64,000 nt of DNA from Budorcas taxicolor (GCF_023091745.1 NC_068925.1:77627085-77691084); one strand, 5' to 3'. Numbered from the stretch's first letter, positions 33,231-44,464 are shown. A program made the numbers and translations. The notes: generated from the sequence alone by a model not told the origin.

Positions 33231-34454
33231 AATTTCAATCTAAATTTTTGTATAAATTTTTTAGAGGAAGAGGAGAAGGAAGAAAAAAATATGTTAAGTA
33301 GGTGGTTTACCATCTATTATATCTAACTGGGTGTCATTTTATTTTCTTTATATTTTAGTAAGTTTGAAATACAACTATCACAATAATGTAAATAAACTAT
33401 ACTTCAATTTAAAAAAATTAAAAATGAACACATGCTGCTAAATTCTATTTGCTAATTCCAAAGAAATATAACTTCAGTTTTTAAAAGATTCAAATCTGTA
33501 TAAAATAACACAAACACAAAATTTACTCTGTCTTTATTTTAAATACTACAATCCAACTTCAGTTCAAGGACAGAGATAAGTTATCAGCCCGTGAGGCTGG
33601 GGCTTCCCACAGCCCGATGCTCGGACGTGCCAGACACTTTGATTTAGCTCCTCGAAGACTCCCCGGGCCCCTCCTCAGAGAGTGGCCCCCCACTGTCTGG
33701 TGCCAGGAGCCAGAGGTGAGCTCTTCTCGGCCCCTTCCCGAAGGACCCTGAGTCCCGCCACCGCTGCACAGTGTGAGTGCTGGACTGTCACCCCTCGTTC
33801 AGTTTCCTTTCCAGGGGCCTACACTTTGCTCCCCGGTGAAAGCTGAAGTTACAAGATTAGCTCATCCAAGGCAGTGTGTGATCCTGAGAGCACAGCGCAC
33901 CTTGTTCCTGTGGATGTGAAGAGGGTCTTTCATGGTGTTCTAGAGCATTCCTGGTGTTATCAGGCCACTTAGGTGTTGCTGGACAGTTTCAACGTCTTGA
34001 GAGTGACTTAAACATTCCGCACGCAAAGTGTGCGCCCTCCCCAAAGCTCACATGCATGTGTACACACGTGTGCTCACGCACACATACACACACACTCATA
34101 ATCATTAGTCCATATTAAAGACTAAAATACTCTACTCTCCTGGCGGCCGTTCAAAAACGGCATGGGGAAAGTTAGGCATCTTCAAAAGGAAACAAATTGA
34201 AAAGAAAACAATATTGGTCAACTCAGAGAACAGTTGCTCCATTCTCCCAAAAACACTATGCTTAATGCTTTTAATGTGCATCCTTTTCTTTCTGAATTTA
34301 GGGTCTTCAGTGTGTTCTTAGCTCTAGTTTCCCAGCAAACCAGCATTCCTGTTAAACTACAGATACACAGAGGTTCTAAATGCATCTCCGCGTAAACAGC
34401 CAAAAGGCACACATACCACGAGGTCAGGCTCTGCAATAAATGACTGGGAAAGGC
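33231..34454. other. Unassigned block, partly GC-rich
   Basis: 33231-33560 is AT-rich with a duplicated AAATTTT-TATAAATTT word. 33590-33850 is GC-richer with several CCCC tracts. 34030-34100 holds CA/TG-rich runs. No gene recognised. Confidence 0.35.
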
Positions 34455-34695
34455 AGGATGGTGTTACTGCGAGTGTGGACTTTGAAACCTGCATGCTCAT
34501 ATTCAAATTCCAGCCTTATCACAACTAGCTGATTAACCATAGGAAAGCGGCTAAACCTTCTTGAGTCTCAGTTTCCCTTCTTTAAAATACAGTTAATAAA
34601 AGAACGTCTTGAGTATGTTGTGTAAAAATTACTCATGATAATATCTGTAAAGCACCTAGAACAACGCTTGACATATAATGAGGCTACAGAAGCTA
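34455..34695 (+). mobile_element. MIR SINE
   Basis: Near full-length MIR order: GTTACTGCGAGTGTGGACTT, ACCATAGGAAAGCGGCTAAA, CTCAGTTTCCCTTCTTTAAA, GTAAAGCACCTAGAACAACG, ending ATATAATGAGGCT. Confidence 0.75.
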
Positions 34696-34739
34696 TTAGC
34701 ACTTAAGCTAATAAACGACATTAGCTGCTGTCACTTAAT

Positions 34740-34870
34740 CCGCCAAACAACTAGCACCATCTTACAGATGAGGTTCAAGGTTGCAAATTTTATAGTAGCA
34801 GAACAAGGGCTTGGATCCCGTTCTGGCCAAGTCTATCTCCTTTCCACATCACAGCCTGTCTTTCCTGTGT
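34740..34870 (-). mobile_element. MIR fragment, antisense
   Basis: CATCTTACAGATGAGGTTCA followed by AACAAGGGCTTGGATCCCGT is the reverse complement of the MIR core. It lies next to an opposite-strand MIR. Confidence 0.55.
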
Positions 34871-35067
34871 CAATGAGATACAAGATTCTATGTCAAGAAA
34901 TCCATGTGTAGAATAGGATGTGAAATTTAACCTAAAGCCTATATGACTTTAGGATATTTAAGAAAAAGGGAATTGAAAATGATGTAATTGTCCAATTCCT
35001 ATTTTGAGAGATTCCAGAGATTGAGACAGATATGAAAGACAGTCTAATTGGAGTATCAGATGATTAA
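34871..35067. other. Short unassigned spacer
   Basis: Nothing recognised. Confidence 0.3.
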
Positions 35068-35665
35068 CATTTTTTAAAAGTGTATTTATTTTTAATTGGA
35101 GGATAATTGCTTTACAATGTTGTGTGGGTTTCTGCCGTACATCAACATCAGTCAGCCATAGGTATGCATATGTCTCCTCCCTCTTGTATCTCACTCCCAT
35201 CTCCCACCCCATCCCACCTCTCTAACTTTTCTCAGAGCACCAGATTTGAGCAAATTCCCAGTGGCTGTCTAGTTTACAAACGGTGATGCATGTGTTTCCA
35301 TCCTAGGCCCTCAATCCATCCCACCCTCCCCTTCCCCTTCTGGGCCCCCAAGTCTGTTCGCCATATCTGTGTCTCCACTGCCACCCTGCAGAGAGGTTAT
35401 CAGTGCCATCTTTCTAGATTCCATGTACTTGCATTAATATACAAAATTTGTTCTTCTTTTTCTGACTTACTTCACTCTGTAAAATAGGCTCTAGGTTCAT
35501 CCACCTCATTAGAACGGACTCAAATGCATTGTTTTTTTTATGGCTGAGTAATATACCATTGTATATATGTAACACAACTTTATCCATTCTCAGTCAGTGG
35601 ACATCTAGGTTACATCCACGTCCTAGCTATTTTAAATAGTGCTGTCATGAAATTGGGGTACAATG
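35068..35665 (-). mobile_element. Bovine-type L1 3' end, antisense
   Basis: Starts with T-rich sequence (TTTATTTTTAATTGGAGGAT) and continues with the bovine L1 3'UTR: TACAATGTTGTGTGGGTTTC, CACTCTGTAAAATAGGCTCT, TATGGCTGAGTAATATACCA. 5'-truncated. Closely related to the copy at 50842-51310. Confidence 0.85.
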
Positions 35666-35935
35666 ATTAACATTTTGATATAAATGTTCAGAATATTTAA
35701 ACTACTTCACGTTGTATTGGTTTAATTAGTTAAGCAGTGGTATGTCAGATACTACATTAAGTATGAATGGTTCTAGGATTGAAGATGAAACACTTCTGAG
35801 TCATAATAACTTCTTTGAAATCATCACGAAGAGAGTGATGTGAAAGAAGTAGCATCTTTGTAATCAAAAGAGAAAACATATCAAAGCCATCCAAAAACTT
35901 GAAAGTAACAACAAACACGTAGTTTTACACACTGC
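35666..35935. other. Unassigned sequence
   Basis: AT-rich; nothing recognised. Confidence 0.3.
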
Positions 35936-36330
35936 TATGGGTTGAATTGTGTTGTCCAGAAGGAACTGCTGAAGCGCTAGCCCTGGATTCCTAGGAATTC
36001 ATCGTATTCGGAAATAGGGTCTTTGTAGGTGTTATCAACGTTAAGACTAACTTTCTTCTGAGACTCAGATAGACACAGAGGAAAATTCCTTGAGATCACA
36101 GAGGCAGAATTTATAGTAATACTTCTACCAGCCACGGAACACCAAGGGCTAGGAGAGAGGCATGGGATAGACAACGCTGAAACCTGCAGAAGAAACCAAG
36201 CCTGCTGACCCCTGGATTTGGGCCCTTCTAACCTCCAGAGCTGTGAGAAGACAATTTTCTGTTGCTTTAAGCCACCCAGTTCGTGCTAGTGTGTGAAGCC
36301 CCCCAGGACCCCAGTGCACATACAGAGGTT
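35936..36330 (+). mobile_element. MLT1-type MaLR LTR
   Basis: Order of an MLT1 LTR: CTGCTATGGGTTGAATTGTG at the start, GAAATAGGGTCTTTGTAGGT, then CTAACCTCCAGAGCTGTGAG and TAAGCCACCCAGTTCGTG near the end. Solo LTR; no internal region seen. An ancient mammalian element. Confidence 0.8.
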
Positions 36331-36649
36331 AGCTCAACAACGACGTCAACAAATGTGCAATGATTTAACAAAAACATTTTGTGCTGACGATACCCTTCTT
36401 TGACACATTATTTTCAGCTGTTCTCAGTTGCAATATGCCAAAACAGTGTCAAACACACAGATGCACACACATTCATAAAACTAAACTCAAATATCCAGGA
36501 AATGACAGAAAGTATGATTTGGTATATAACATATTAAACAGATACCACTTATCAACTATGTAAAGAAGTATGTGAGAGGAAACACAGACACAATATTAAA
36601 AAAAAAAATCTGCTAGCAAAATATACAATTACTTGAGGATGACTTCCCC
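36331..36649. other. Unassigned sequence
   Basis: AT-rich with an A-run at about 36598-36608; nothing recognised. Confidence 0.3.
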
Positions 36650-36684
36650 CTCGAACCAGTTTTATAGATATAATTGATATGCAT

Positions 36685-36901
36685 GGGTACATGCTAAGTC
36701 ACTTCAGTTTTGTCCGACTCTGTAGGACGCTATGGACTGTAGCTGCCATGCTCCTCTGACCATGGGGTTCTCCAGGCAGGAACAGTGGAGTGGGTTTCCA
36801 CGCCCTCCTCTAGGGGATCTCTTGACCCAGGGATCGAACCTGCATCTGTCTCCTGCATTGGCAAGTGGGTTCTTTACCACTAGCGCCACCTCAGAAGCCC
36901 G
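36685..36901 (-). mobile_element. Bov-tA SINE with target-site duplication
   Basis: Antisense copy. TATAATTGATATGCAT (36669-36684) and TATAATTGACATACAT (36902-36917) flank it, a 16-bp duplication with two mismatches. Confidence 0.9.
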
Positions 36902-36930
36902 TATAATTGACATACATCACTGTGTAAGTT

Positions 36931-37201
36931 AAAGGTGGCAATGGTGCCCCACTCCAGTGCTCGTGCCTGGAAAGTCCAAGGCGGAGGAGCCTGGTGAGCT
37001 GCAGTCCATGGGGTCACGAAGAGTCGGACACGACTGAGCGACTTCACTTTCACCTCTCACTTTCATGCATTGGAGAAGGCAATGGCAACCCACTCCAGTG
37101 TTCTTGCCTGGGGAATCCCAGGGACCGGGGAGCCTGGTGGGCTGCAGTCCATGGGGTTGCGAAGAGTCGGACACGACTGAATCGACTTAGCAGCAGCAGC
37201 G
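36931..37201 (+). mobile_element. Bov-A2 SINE, two units, inserted in L1
   Basis: Complete dimer with a CACTTTCACCTCTCACTTTC linker and a short (AGC)n end. The L1 text to its left (GTGTAAGTTAAAGGT) continues on the right. Confidence 0.92.
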
Positions 37202-38060
37202 TTATGGTTTGACTCACATATTTTGTAGGATGATCACTACTGTAAGTTTAGTTAGCACCCATAAGCTCATGTAGATACAATAAAAAGAAAACACTGAAAA
37301 AGAAAAAAAAGTTCTTTCTGGTAAGAACTCTCAGGATTTACTCTCTCAACAACTCCCCTGGGTCAGACAGCAGTGCTGGCTACAGCCACCGTGCTGTGCA
37401 TCACGCCCACGGCACTCACTCACCTTGGGGCTGGAGGTTTGTCCTTTTGGCCACCTTCCTTCAGCTCCCACTCCCCCACCTCCTACCCCTAGCAACCACA
37501 AGTCTGGTCTCTTTTTCTACAAGTTTGGATTTATTTTTTAGATTCCAATACAAATGAGATCATATAGTATTTCTCTTTCTGACTTATTTCACTTAGCCTA
37601 ATGCCATCAAGGTCCACCCAAATTGTCACAAACAGAAGGATTTTTTTCCATTTTCCTCCTTCTTTTGTATGGTTGACAAATATTCCATTATATATATATA
37701 TGTAATTTATATGTTAATATATATATAACATCTTTATTTCTTCACCTATTGACGGATAGAGGTTGCATCCATGTCTTGGTTATTGTCAACAATGCTACCC
37801 TGAACATGGTGGTACAGATATCTTTTTGAAACAGTGATTGTATTTTCTTTGGAAAAATACCCAGAAGTGGAATTGCTGGATCATACGGTAGCTCTATTTT
37901 TAATTTTTTGAGGAAGTTCCATACTATTTTCCATAGTGGCTGTACCAGTTTACAGTTCCATCAACAGTGCACAAGCTTCCTTTTTATCCACATCCTGGCC
38001 ACCATTTGCTATCTTTTTGATAAAAGCTGCTCTAACAGATGTGAGATGATATCTACTTTT

Positions 38061-38379
38061 GTTTTTTTCAGGTCAGTTCTTTAGTTGCCTATTGATGAGC
38101 CAGTGATAGAATACACCGAAGATGTTCAAAAAAGAAACAGATGATATAAAAACAAGAGGGAGAAATGTAAACAAGTATCTCAGGGATTCAAATCCAATTG
38201 TAAGTTTGGAGATGCCGGGGTCATGAATTCTAAAGGATAGCAGAATGGAAACCTAAAATCTCTACCACCTTTATTTCAGTATCACAATTTCATGCCAAAG
38301 CAGATGCATGTGAATCTCCTGTGCAAGTGAAGACATCATTAATGATATCAGACATATCCTGTTAAAAAATAATATGAAG
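38061..38379. other. Unassigned sequence
   Basis: Nothing recognised. Confidence 0.3.
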
Positions 38380-38660
38380 AGAACTTTCTTGGGGGGCCAG
38401 TCGTTAAGAATCTGTCTTCCAATGCAGGGGACGTGAGTTTGATCCCTGGTCCAGGAAGATCCCACATGCCGCGGGGCCACTAAGCCCAGGCGCCATGACA
38501 GTCTGCGCTCCAGAGCCCGTGAGCTGCAAATACTGGGCCCACGAGGGCCCTCAGCCTCTGCTCCACAACAAGGAGTGGACCCCGCTCACTGCAGCTAGAG
38601 AAATGCAGCAACGAGGACCCAGCACTGCCCAATAAATAAATGAAAGTAATTAAGAAGAAT
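38380..38660 (+). mobile_element. Long CHR-type SINE
   Basis: Head GAACTTTCTTGGGGGGCCAG, B-box GTTTGATCC, long body with GAGCTGCAAATACTGGGCCC and GCAACGAGGACCCAGCACTG, and an (AAATA)n-like tail. It matches the architecture of the copy at 23617. Confidence 0.8.
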
Positions 38661-38884
38661 CACTTAAAAAAAAATGAAGAAAACATTAGCCGATGGTCTT
38701 TGTGAAAACACAGTGAAAAGCTGACTAAGCAATGTGAAGCAGATTAGAAGTGTAGGATTAATTCTGAAAAAATTCTCATTTAACATTTGCATACAACTAA
38801 TTTCTTACATTTTATAGGAGTTGTATCAGATTTACTTAGTGAATGTTTAAATATACATATAAAAGGAGTACTCTTCTAAACTTC
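38661..38884. other. Short unassigned spacer
   Basis: Nothing recognised. Confidence 0.3.
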
Positions 38885-39095
38885 TAGGATCTTCCCTATA
38901 GCTCAAATGGTAAAGAGTTTGCCTGCAATGCAGAAGACAGGGGTCGCTCCCTGGGTGGGGAAGATCCCCTGGAGGAGGGCATGACAACCCACTCCAGTAT
39001 TCTTGCCTGCAGAAGCCCGAAGCCCAAGGACAGAGGAGCCTAGCGGGCTGCAGTCCATGGGGTCACAGAGTCGGACACGACTGAGCGACCAACAT
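38885..39095 (+). mobile_element. Bov-tA SINE
   Basis: Sense copy, head CTTCCCTATAGCTCAAATGG, with a small GAAGCCC duplication in the body near 39013. It ends GACTGAGCGACCAACATCAC. Confidence 0.9.
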
Positions 39096-39154
39096 CACAC
39101 TAGCCTTCTAAGCAACACTGACTTTACAGACCGCTGATATTCTTGGGTTACATC

Positions 39155-40132
39155 ACAGTTCAAAAACATCAGCTCTTTGGTGCTCAGGCTTCTTTATGAT
39201 TCAGCTCTCACATCTGCACATGACTACTGGAAAAACCATAGCTTTGGCTACATCGACATTTGTCAGCAAAGTGATGTCTTTGCTTTTTAATACACTGTCT
39301 AGGTTTGTCATAGCTTTCTTTCTGAGGGCTTTCCGGGTGGCTCAGATGGTAAAGAATCTTCCTGTAATACAGGAGACCTGGGTTTGATCCCTGGGTCAGG
39401 AAGATCCCCAGGAGAAGGAAATGGAAACCCACCTCAGCATTCTTGCCTGAAAAATTCCATGGACAGAGGAGTCTGGCAGGCTACAGTCCATGGAGTCACA
39501 AAGAGTCAGACACAACCAAGCAACTAACACTTGTTTCTTCTTCCTTTGGACGAGCAAGCATCTTTTAATTTCATGACTGCAGTTACTGTCCACTGTGATT
39601 TTGGAACCCAAGAAAAGCAAGTCTGTCATTGCTTCTAAATTTCCCCTTCTATCTGTCATAAAGTGATGGGACTGGCTGTGGTGACCTTAGCTTTTTTTAA
39701 TGTTCAGTTTTAAGCCAGCTTTTTCACTCTCCTCTTTCACCTTCATTAAGAGGCTCTTTAGTTCCTTTTCGCTTTCTACCATTAGAGTGGTATCATCTCC
39801 ATATCTGAGGTTACTGATATTTCTTCCAGCAATCTTGACTGCAGCTTGCTATTCATCCAGCCAAGTATTTCGCATGATGATAAGTTAAATAAACAGGGTG
39901 ACAATATATACAGCCTTGACGTACTCCTTTCCCAATTTTGAGCCAGTCAGATTTTCCATGTCTAGTTCTAGCTATTGCTTCTTGACCCCCACACAGGTTT
40001 CTCAGGAGACAGGTAAGATGGTCTGGTATTCCCACCTCTTTAAGAATTTTCCAGTTTGTTATGATACATATGGTCAAAGGCTTCAGCATAGTCGGTGAAG
40101 CAGAAGTAGATGTTTTTCTGAAACTCCTTTGC
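39155..40132 (-). mobile_element. BovB LINE, antisense, internal piece with SINE insertion
   Basis: Begins inside the post-RT coding region (CACAGTTCAAAAACATCAGC) and runs back past the YADD-coding and motif A-coding regions to about 40132. The 3' end is absent, which is unusual for a LINE copy and implies deletion or rearrangement. Many substitutions and indels make this the most decayed BovB in the window. A Bov-tA at 39326-39532 interrupts it. Confidence 0.88.
39326..39532 (+). mobile_element. Bov-tA SINE inserted in BovB
   Basis: Sense copy: head GGGCTTTCCGGGTGGCTCAG, body, end AAGCAACTAACAC. The surrounding BovB text is continuous across it. Confidence 0.9.
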
Positions 40133-40135
40133 TCA

Positions 40136-40385
40136 AATCCACATCCTCTATGGAGCCTTTACCAACTTCTCCTTGCAAACCTGTCAGTCTCGCCTCTAAC
40201 AGCCATAAACACTGTAATATCACTATTGCTGTACATCGAAATCTGAGTATTTATTAGATGTTTCTCTTGCTAAGTAAACAAGTAAGCTGTTCAGGAACAG
40301 TTTATGACTTTCTCATCTCTGACTCCCCAGCACCACCACAGTTCAGCACGAAGTAAGTGTTCAAGAAATATTTGTTAAATTACTA
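40136..40385 (+). mobile_element. L2 LINE 3' end
   Basis: The 3' order of L2 is visible: CATCCTCTATGGAGCCTTTA, a middle with TATCACTATTGCTGT, and the terminal AAGTAAGTGTTCAAGAAATATTTGTTAAA-like end. Ancient and non-coding. Confidence 0.65.
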
Positions 40386-40509
40386 CAGCCATGACGGATA
40401 CTATTGACAGCGCCTTCTACTAGTGACACAGCCAAGATATTTTGTGTTTGTATAAAAGCTTTGTGTTCTAATGTTTGTTTAGTCTTTGCAATAGCTCAAC
40501 ACTGTGTCT

Positions 40510-40832
40510 GGGGCTTCCCTGGTAGCTCAGCTGGTAAAGAGTTCACCTGCAATGCAAGAGATCCCAGTTCAACTCCTGACTCGGAAAGATTCCCTGGAGA
40601 AGGAATAGGCTACCCACTCTGGTATCCTTGGGCTTCTCTGGTGGCTCAGACGCTAAAGAATCCGCCTGCAATGCGGGAGACCTGGGTTTGATCCCAGGGT
40701 TAGGAAGATTCCTTGGAGAGGGGAATGGCTACCAACTCTGGCCGTGGTATTCTGGCCTGGAGAATTCCATGGGCTGTATAGTCCATGGGGTTGCAGAGAG
40801 TCAGACAGGATTAAGTGACGTTCACTTTCAAT
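40510..40832 (+). mobile_element. Bov-tA SINE with a duplicated tRNA-like head
   Basis: Two heads in tandem: the first from GGGGCTTCCCTGGTAGCTCA (40510) with a shortened body ending GGCTACCCACTCTGG, the second from GGGCTTCTCTGGTGGCTCAG (40630), followed by a complete body. The same architecture occurs at 48409-48692. Confidence 0.87.
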
Positions 40833-41578
40833 ATTGTGTCTGTCTGGAGAGTCACTGAATCCATGCGTTTGTACACATAGTGTTTGATTAATCCAGATTT
40901 TCAACCCATATCCTTCGTGTTCACACATGTCACAAGTTCAAGACAGACCAGTCAGTCTCTCAGCTCATACATATTTTTTCTAAGAAAAATTATGAACACC
41001 CATTTTATAAGTGGCGTGATTTACATTTTGGCATTAGCTGAAAGGCAGTTGTGTTTTCACCTAAAGCTGCTGTGAATATATTTGTAAGTGAATATAATTT
41101 GCATATTAAATTTGCATTTTTATGACCAGGGGTTGTAATGGAAAACAAGGGAATTAGAAATGAAAAAGATGAAAGATTATTTATTATTCAATAATCCAAG
41201 TATCTAGTAAGAAGTCCTAACAAAGCACAGTAGTAACATTAGATCACAAAATATTAGCAGATTAAAGTGTATCCCCATAAAAAACAATACAGATAAATGA
41301 CTATATTCATCTTTCACAGGGGGGAAACACATTTTGTTGTAAGAAATTGCTTTATGTTAAAGTTCTAGATAAATAACAACCAGATTTTTGTTATTGAACC
41401 TGTAAACAACTGACCTCTGCCCTAAAACTACAGGTTTTTTTAAAACTGGCAATTAAATTTCATTATCTGTTTGACATAACTTTAATTACATGTTAAAAAA
41501 TAAATCAGAAAATAAATAAAAGCAAAAAAGATAATTTACATATTATGAGAATTACATTTTTATACACAGCCATTCATA
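40833..41578. other. Unassigned AT-rich sequence
   Basis: About 740 bp with no gene or confident repeat. Confidence 0.35.
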
Positions 41579-41749
41579 CTCTTTGCAACCCCATGGACTC
41601 TACAATTCATGGAATTCTCCAAGCCGGAATACTAGAGTGGGTAGCCTTTCCCTTCTCCAGGGTGTCTTCCCATCCCAGGGATCACACCTAGGTCTCCTGC
41701 ATTGCAGGTGGATTCTTTACCAGCTGAGCCACAGGGGAAGCTGTCACAC
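41579..41749 (-). mobile_element. Bov-tA SINE, 3'-shortened, with perfect target-site duplication
   Basis: Antisense copy missing the outer part of the body. ACACAGCCATTCATA occurs at 41564-41578 and 41750-41764, a perfect 15-bp duplication. The shortened body is therefore original to this insertion, not a later deletion. Confidence 0.92.
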
Positions 41750-41764
41750 ACACAGCCATTCATA

Positions 41765-41999
41765 ACAGCCTCTCAGAGTCACACAGGAACATGAAAGTAA
41801 CCTAGATCGTGTTCATTTTCTACATGTTAAATTATTATTAATTTGTAGCAAATGTGATTTACTCTGAAAAGTACAAATTAATGAACACATATATCAGAGG
41901 AAAACAATCAAGAAATAAAAACTTTGTCCAACTGTCTAAAATTCCTATTACATTTAACTATTTTATATCATATATAAAAGTTTTCATTAATTCGTGGCT
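41765..41999. other. Unassigned AT-rich spacer
   Basis: Nothing recognised. Confidence 0.3.
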
Positions 42000-42450
42000 A
42001 CGATGATAGCAACTGCCGCAGATGTGCCTTTTTTCCTGGGCCCAGCTGACGCCACTGGCCCATGTACGCAGCTCCCGACGTGGGAGACGGTTTTCCTCTG
42101 CTGACAACCAGGGAACGCAGAAGCAGCTTAGTTTCAGCTGGTAGCTCAGTGGGACACCTGTGCCGCTTGTCCCACAGTGGTGACAACTGTGGGTCCCGGG
42201 CCACTGCTGAGTCCACAGAGACACCTGCTGTCTCATCAGAGGGTAGGAGTTCATGCCGGTCTGCTACACTGATGACAGTCTGCAAGTGTGGAATACCTTG
42301 TCATCCCGAAACGCAAACAGCAAAGAAACTGTCAAAAACTGAGGTCATGTCAGTAGGACTCAGGCCATTGAGGACCCTGGCCATGGGAAGTGCCACTAAG
42401 ATTAATAGCTATAATGTCTTGAAACATAGCAAATATGTTTAATCCCATGT
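42000..42450. other. GC-richer island in AT-rich DNA, origin unknown
   Basis: About 450 bp clearly richer in GC and CpG than both flanks (for example GTCCCGGGCCAC near 42193 and CAGCTCCCGACGTGGGAG near 42070). A plus-strand frame of 126 codons (42062-42442) and minus-strand frames of 95-98 codons overlap. None shows a domain I recognise. It could be a retrocopied gene fragment, an old LTR or a regulatory element; I cannot decide. Confidence 0.35.
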
Positions 42451-42708
42451 GTTTGAAGTGATACTAAACAAACAAAACCCCTAAACCTAATTGGTTGCTC
42501 TTGGATAACATTAGGGAACAATTCATTATTGTGAAATCTTGTAAGTAAAAGAATAAACATTTTTTTCTGCTTTCTCTGTATGAAAACTGTTACACGGTAG
42601 CTGAAACGACAGAGGAGAAGAATCTTCTATTTATAGAAACATCTCAGCAAATAAATAAAGGAATGCCTTGATCAGAATATCACCATTTTGCAGCTTCTAA
42701 TAAATTAA
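42451..42708. other. Unassigned sequence
   Basis: Nothing recognised. Confidence 0.3.
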
Positions 42709-42940
42709 TGGGGGCTGCCGTAGAGGCTCAGTAATAAGGAATCTGCCCGCCAAGCAGCAGACATGGGGTTTGATCTGCCTGCCAAGTGGCAGACATGGCA
42801 TCGGGAAGATCCCCTGGAGAAGGACATGACAACCCATTCCAATATTCTTGCCTGGGAAACCTCATGGACAGAGGAGCCTGGCGGGCTACCATCCATGGGG
42901 TTGCAAAAGAGTCATGCACGACAGCAACTAACCAACAGCA
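42709..42940 (+). mobile_element. Bov-tA SINE with 26-bp internal duplication
   Basis: Sense copy whose head contains two copies of a 26-bp segment, at 42741-42766 and 42773-42798 (about 90% identical), each starting ATCTGCC and ending AGACATGG. The rest of the body is normal, ending CAACTAACCAACAGCAAC. Confidence 0.88.
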
Positions 42941-43019
42941 ACGATAAATTAATGAAGCTAGATATTGAGCATTAACAGCTACTAACATCACAAAAAGAGA
43001 CAATCAATCGTTTGTGCCC

Positions 43020-43530
43020 TCTAAGAGAACACAACCGTCCCTTAAGGTGCCTTGGCAAGAAGAAAAGTCTCATCTGTATCTTTAGGTCCAATTTCCAATT
43101 CATAAGGAGTACAAACAACCCTGTTTCTTCAGCAAATACATTTCAAAGAGAAAAAATAAACTGAGGAAGACCTATGGATGAAAAACCGTAAGAAAAGAAA
43201 ACATACCGTTTAAGAGACAATTAGAAATTCAGTGATACCATCATTATTAAGAAAATATCCCTCTTCTTTTAGATGTAAACATAGCATTGTGATTATATTT
43301 AGAGGAGTTCATATCCTTTATAGACTTGAGAGCTAAAATATTTGTGGTATTTGTCATTTATTAGAAAATAATGTGGTTGAAGGAGCAGATGTTCTCTATA
43401 AACGAAATAATGGTTGCCATGGGTACGCAAGTATGGAAGCTGGGTGATGGGTACACGGGGATTCATTACACTTTCTCTGTGCATGTTTGCATTTGTTTCA
43501 AATGTTCTGCAAGAAAAATTTTAAGGTAAT
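43020..43530 (+). mobile_element. Ancient L1 3'UTR-type repeat
   Basis: ACTGAGGAAGACCTATGGAT and TTTAAGAGACAATTAG, then AAGCTGGGTGATGGGTACAC and TTCAAATGTTCTGCAAG, form the end of an old mammalian repeat. Same family as 32715-33230. Confidence 0.5.
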
Positions 43531-44464
43531 AAGAAAGGACAAAAATAGAGCTCTGAGAAGAAAATTACTGTAAAACGATAGCACTTCTAACAAAGAGGTC
43601 AGCCAAGGCTCAAATCCTTCAGAAATAAAGATGGAAATTTATTCAACTGCATAGTTCACACAATTCATTAAAAACTTTAAATATATACCATTTTAGGAAC
43701 AAAAATTTCAAAAGGTTTATCTGCATAAGTGTTTAATAATAGCTAATTGTCACCACATGAGAAAACCTTTGGCTTGGTCCCTTTAACTAATTAATATATT
43801 TTATTCTTTTTCTTTTTTTTGCCCTTGTCCACAGAAAGTCAAGGATTTGACTTTTCTTTTAGAGCACTTGGCATTATTGCCTACCAAAAGATGACATGAT
43901 GCTGGTTTTTATATATATATACATATATATAGAGAGAGAGGATTTTTTTGGCATTCTCTCTGAACAACATGACCTCAGGAAATTCCATTTCACTGTAGAT
44001 GGCAGAACTTCTCTATCAGAGGATGGAGAGTGAGGGACTCTATTGTTCTGCTTCAGAAGAAATTTTTTAGTAAAGACAGTGTTTGAAATAAGGGAAAAAT
44101 AATAAGTTGCTTTTTTGTACACTTCCGGTCTGGTAAAATACTTGACTTGTAAGTATGTCCCCATTTTCACAAAATACTCTTGTTTTGTTAGAAGGAGCAG
44201 AGGATAGAAAAGGACAAGGAAGAAAGTGAAGGGGGAAAGAAGAATAAAAAATTTTACAAAACAGGAGAGGAAGGCACAGTAGGAGTATTTTTCTCAAGAC
44301 ATTTTCATTGTGCCAAAAGTAGGTTTGTTTTTGTAACTATCAAGTTCTTCATTAACTAAACCCCTTTCCTTTTAGTTTCTCTCGTCCCATAAGAAATGTG
44401 TGAAACATGCATTAACATATATAGAAAACACTGATTCCCTCTTAGCCTCAGGCCCGAGGTAGTC
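43531..44464. other. Unassigned AT-rich sequence with (TA)n/(GA)n run
   Basis: A (TA)n followed by (GA)n run lies at 43909-43941. The text around 43955-43980 recurs near 49741 with few changes. No gene recognised. Confidence 0.35.

Larger units (their letters stand above)
36650..38060 (-). mobile_element. L1 3'UTR, antisense, with two SINE insertions
   Basis: L1 text is seen before, between and after two SINEs: TATAATTGATATGCAT at 36669, GACATACATCACTGTGTAAG at 36908, then from 37205 through TTTCTCTTTCTGACTTATTT and CCAGAAGTGGAATTGCTGGA to about 38060. 5'-truncated; no frames. Confidence 0.87.
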
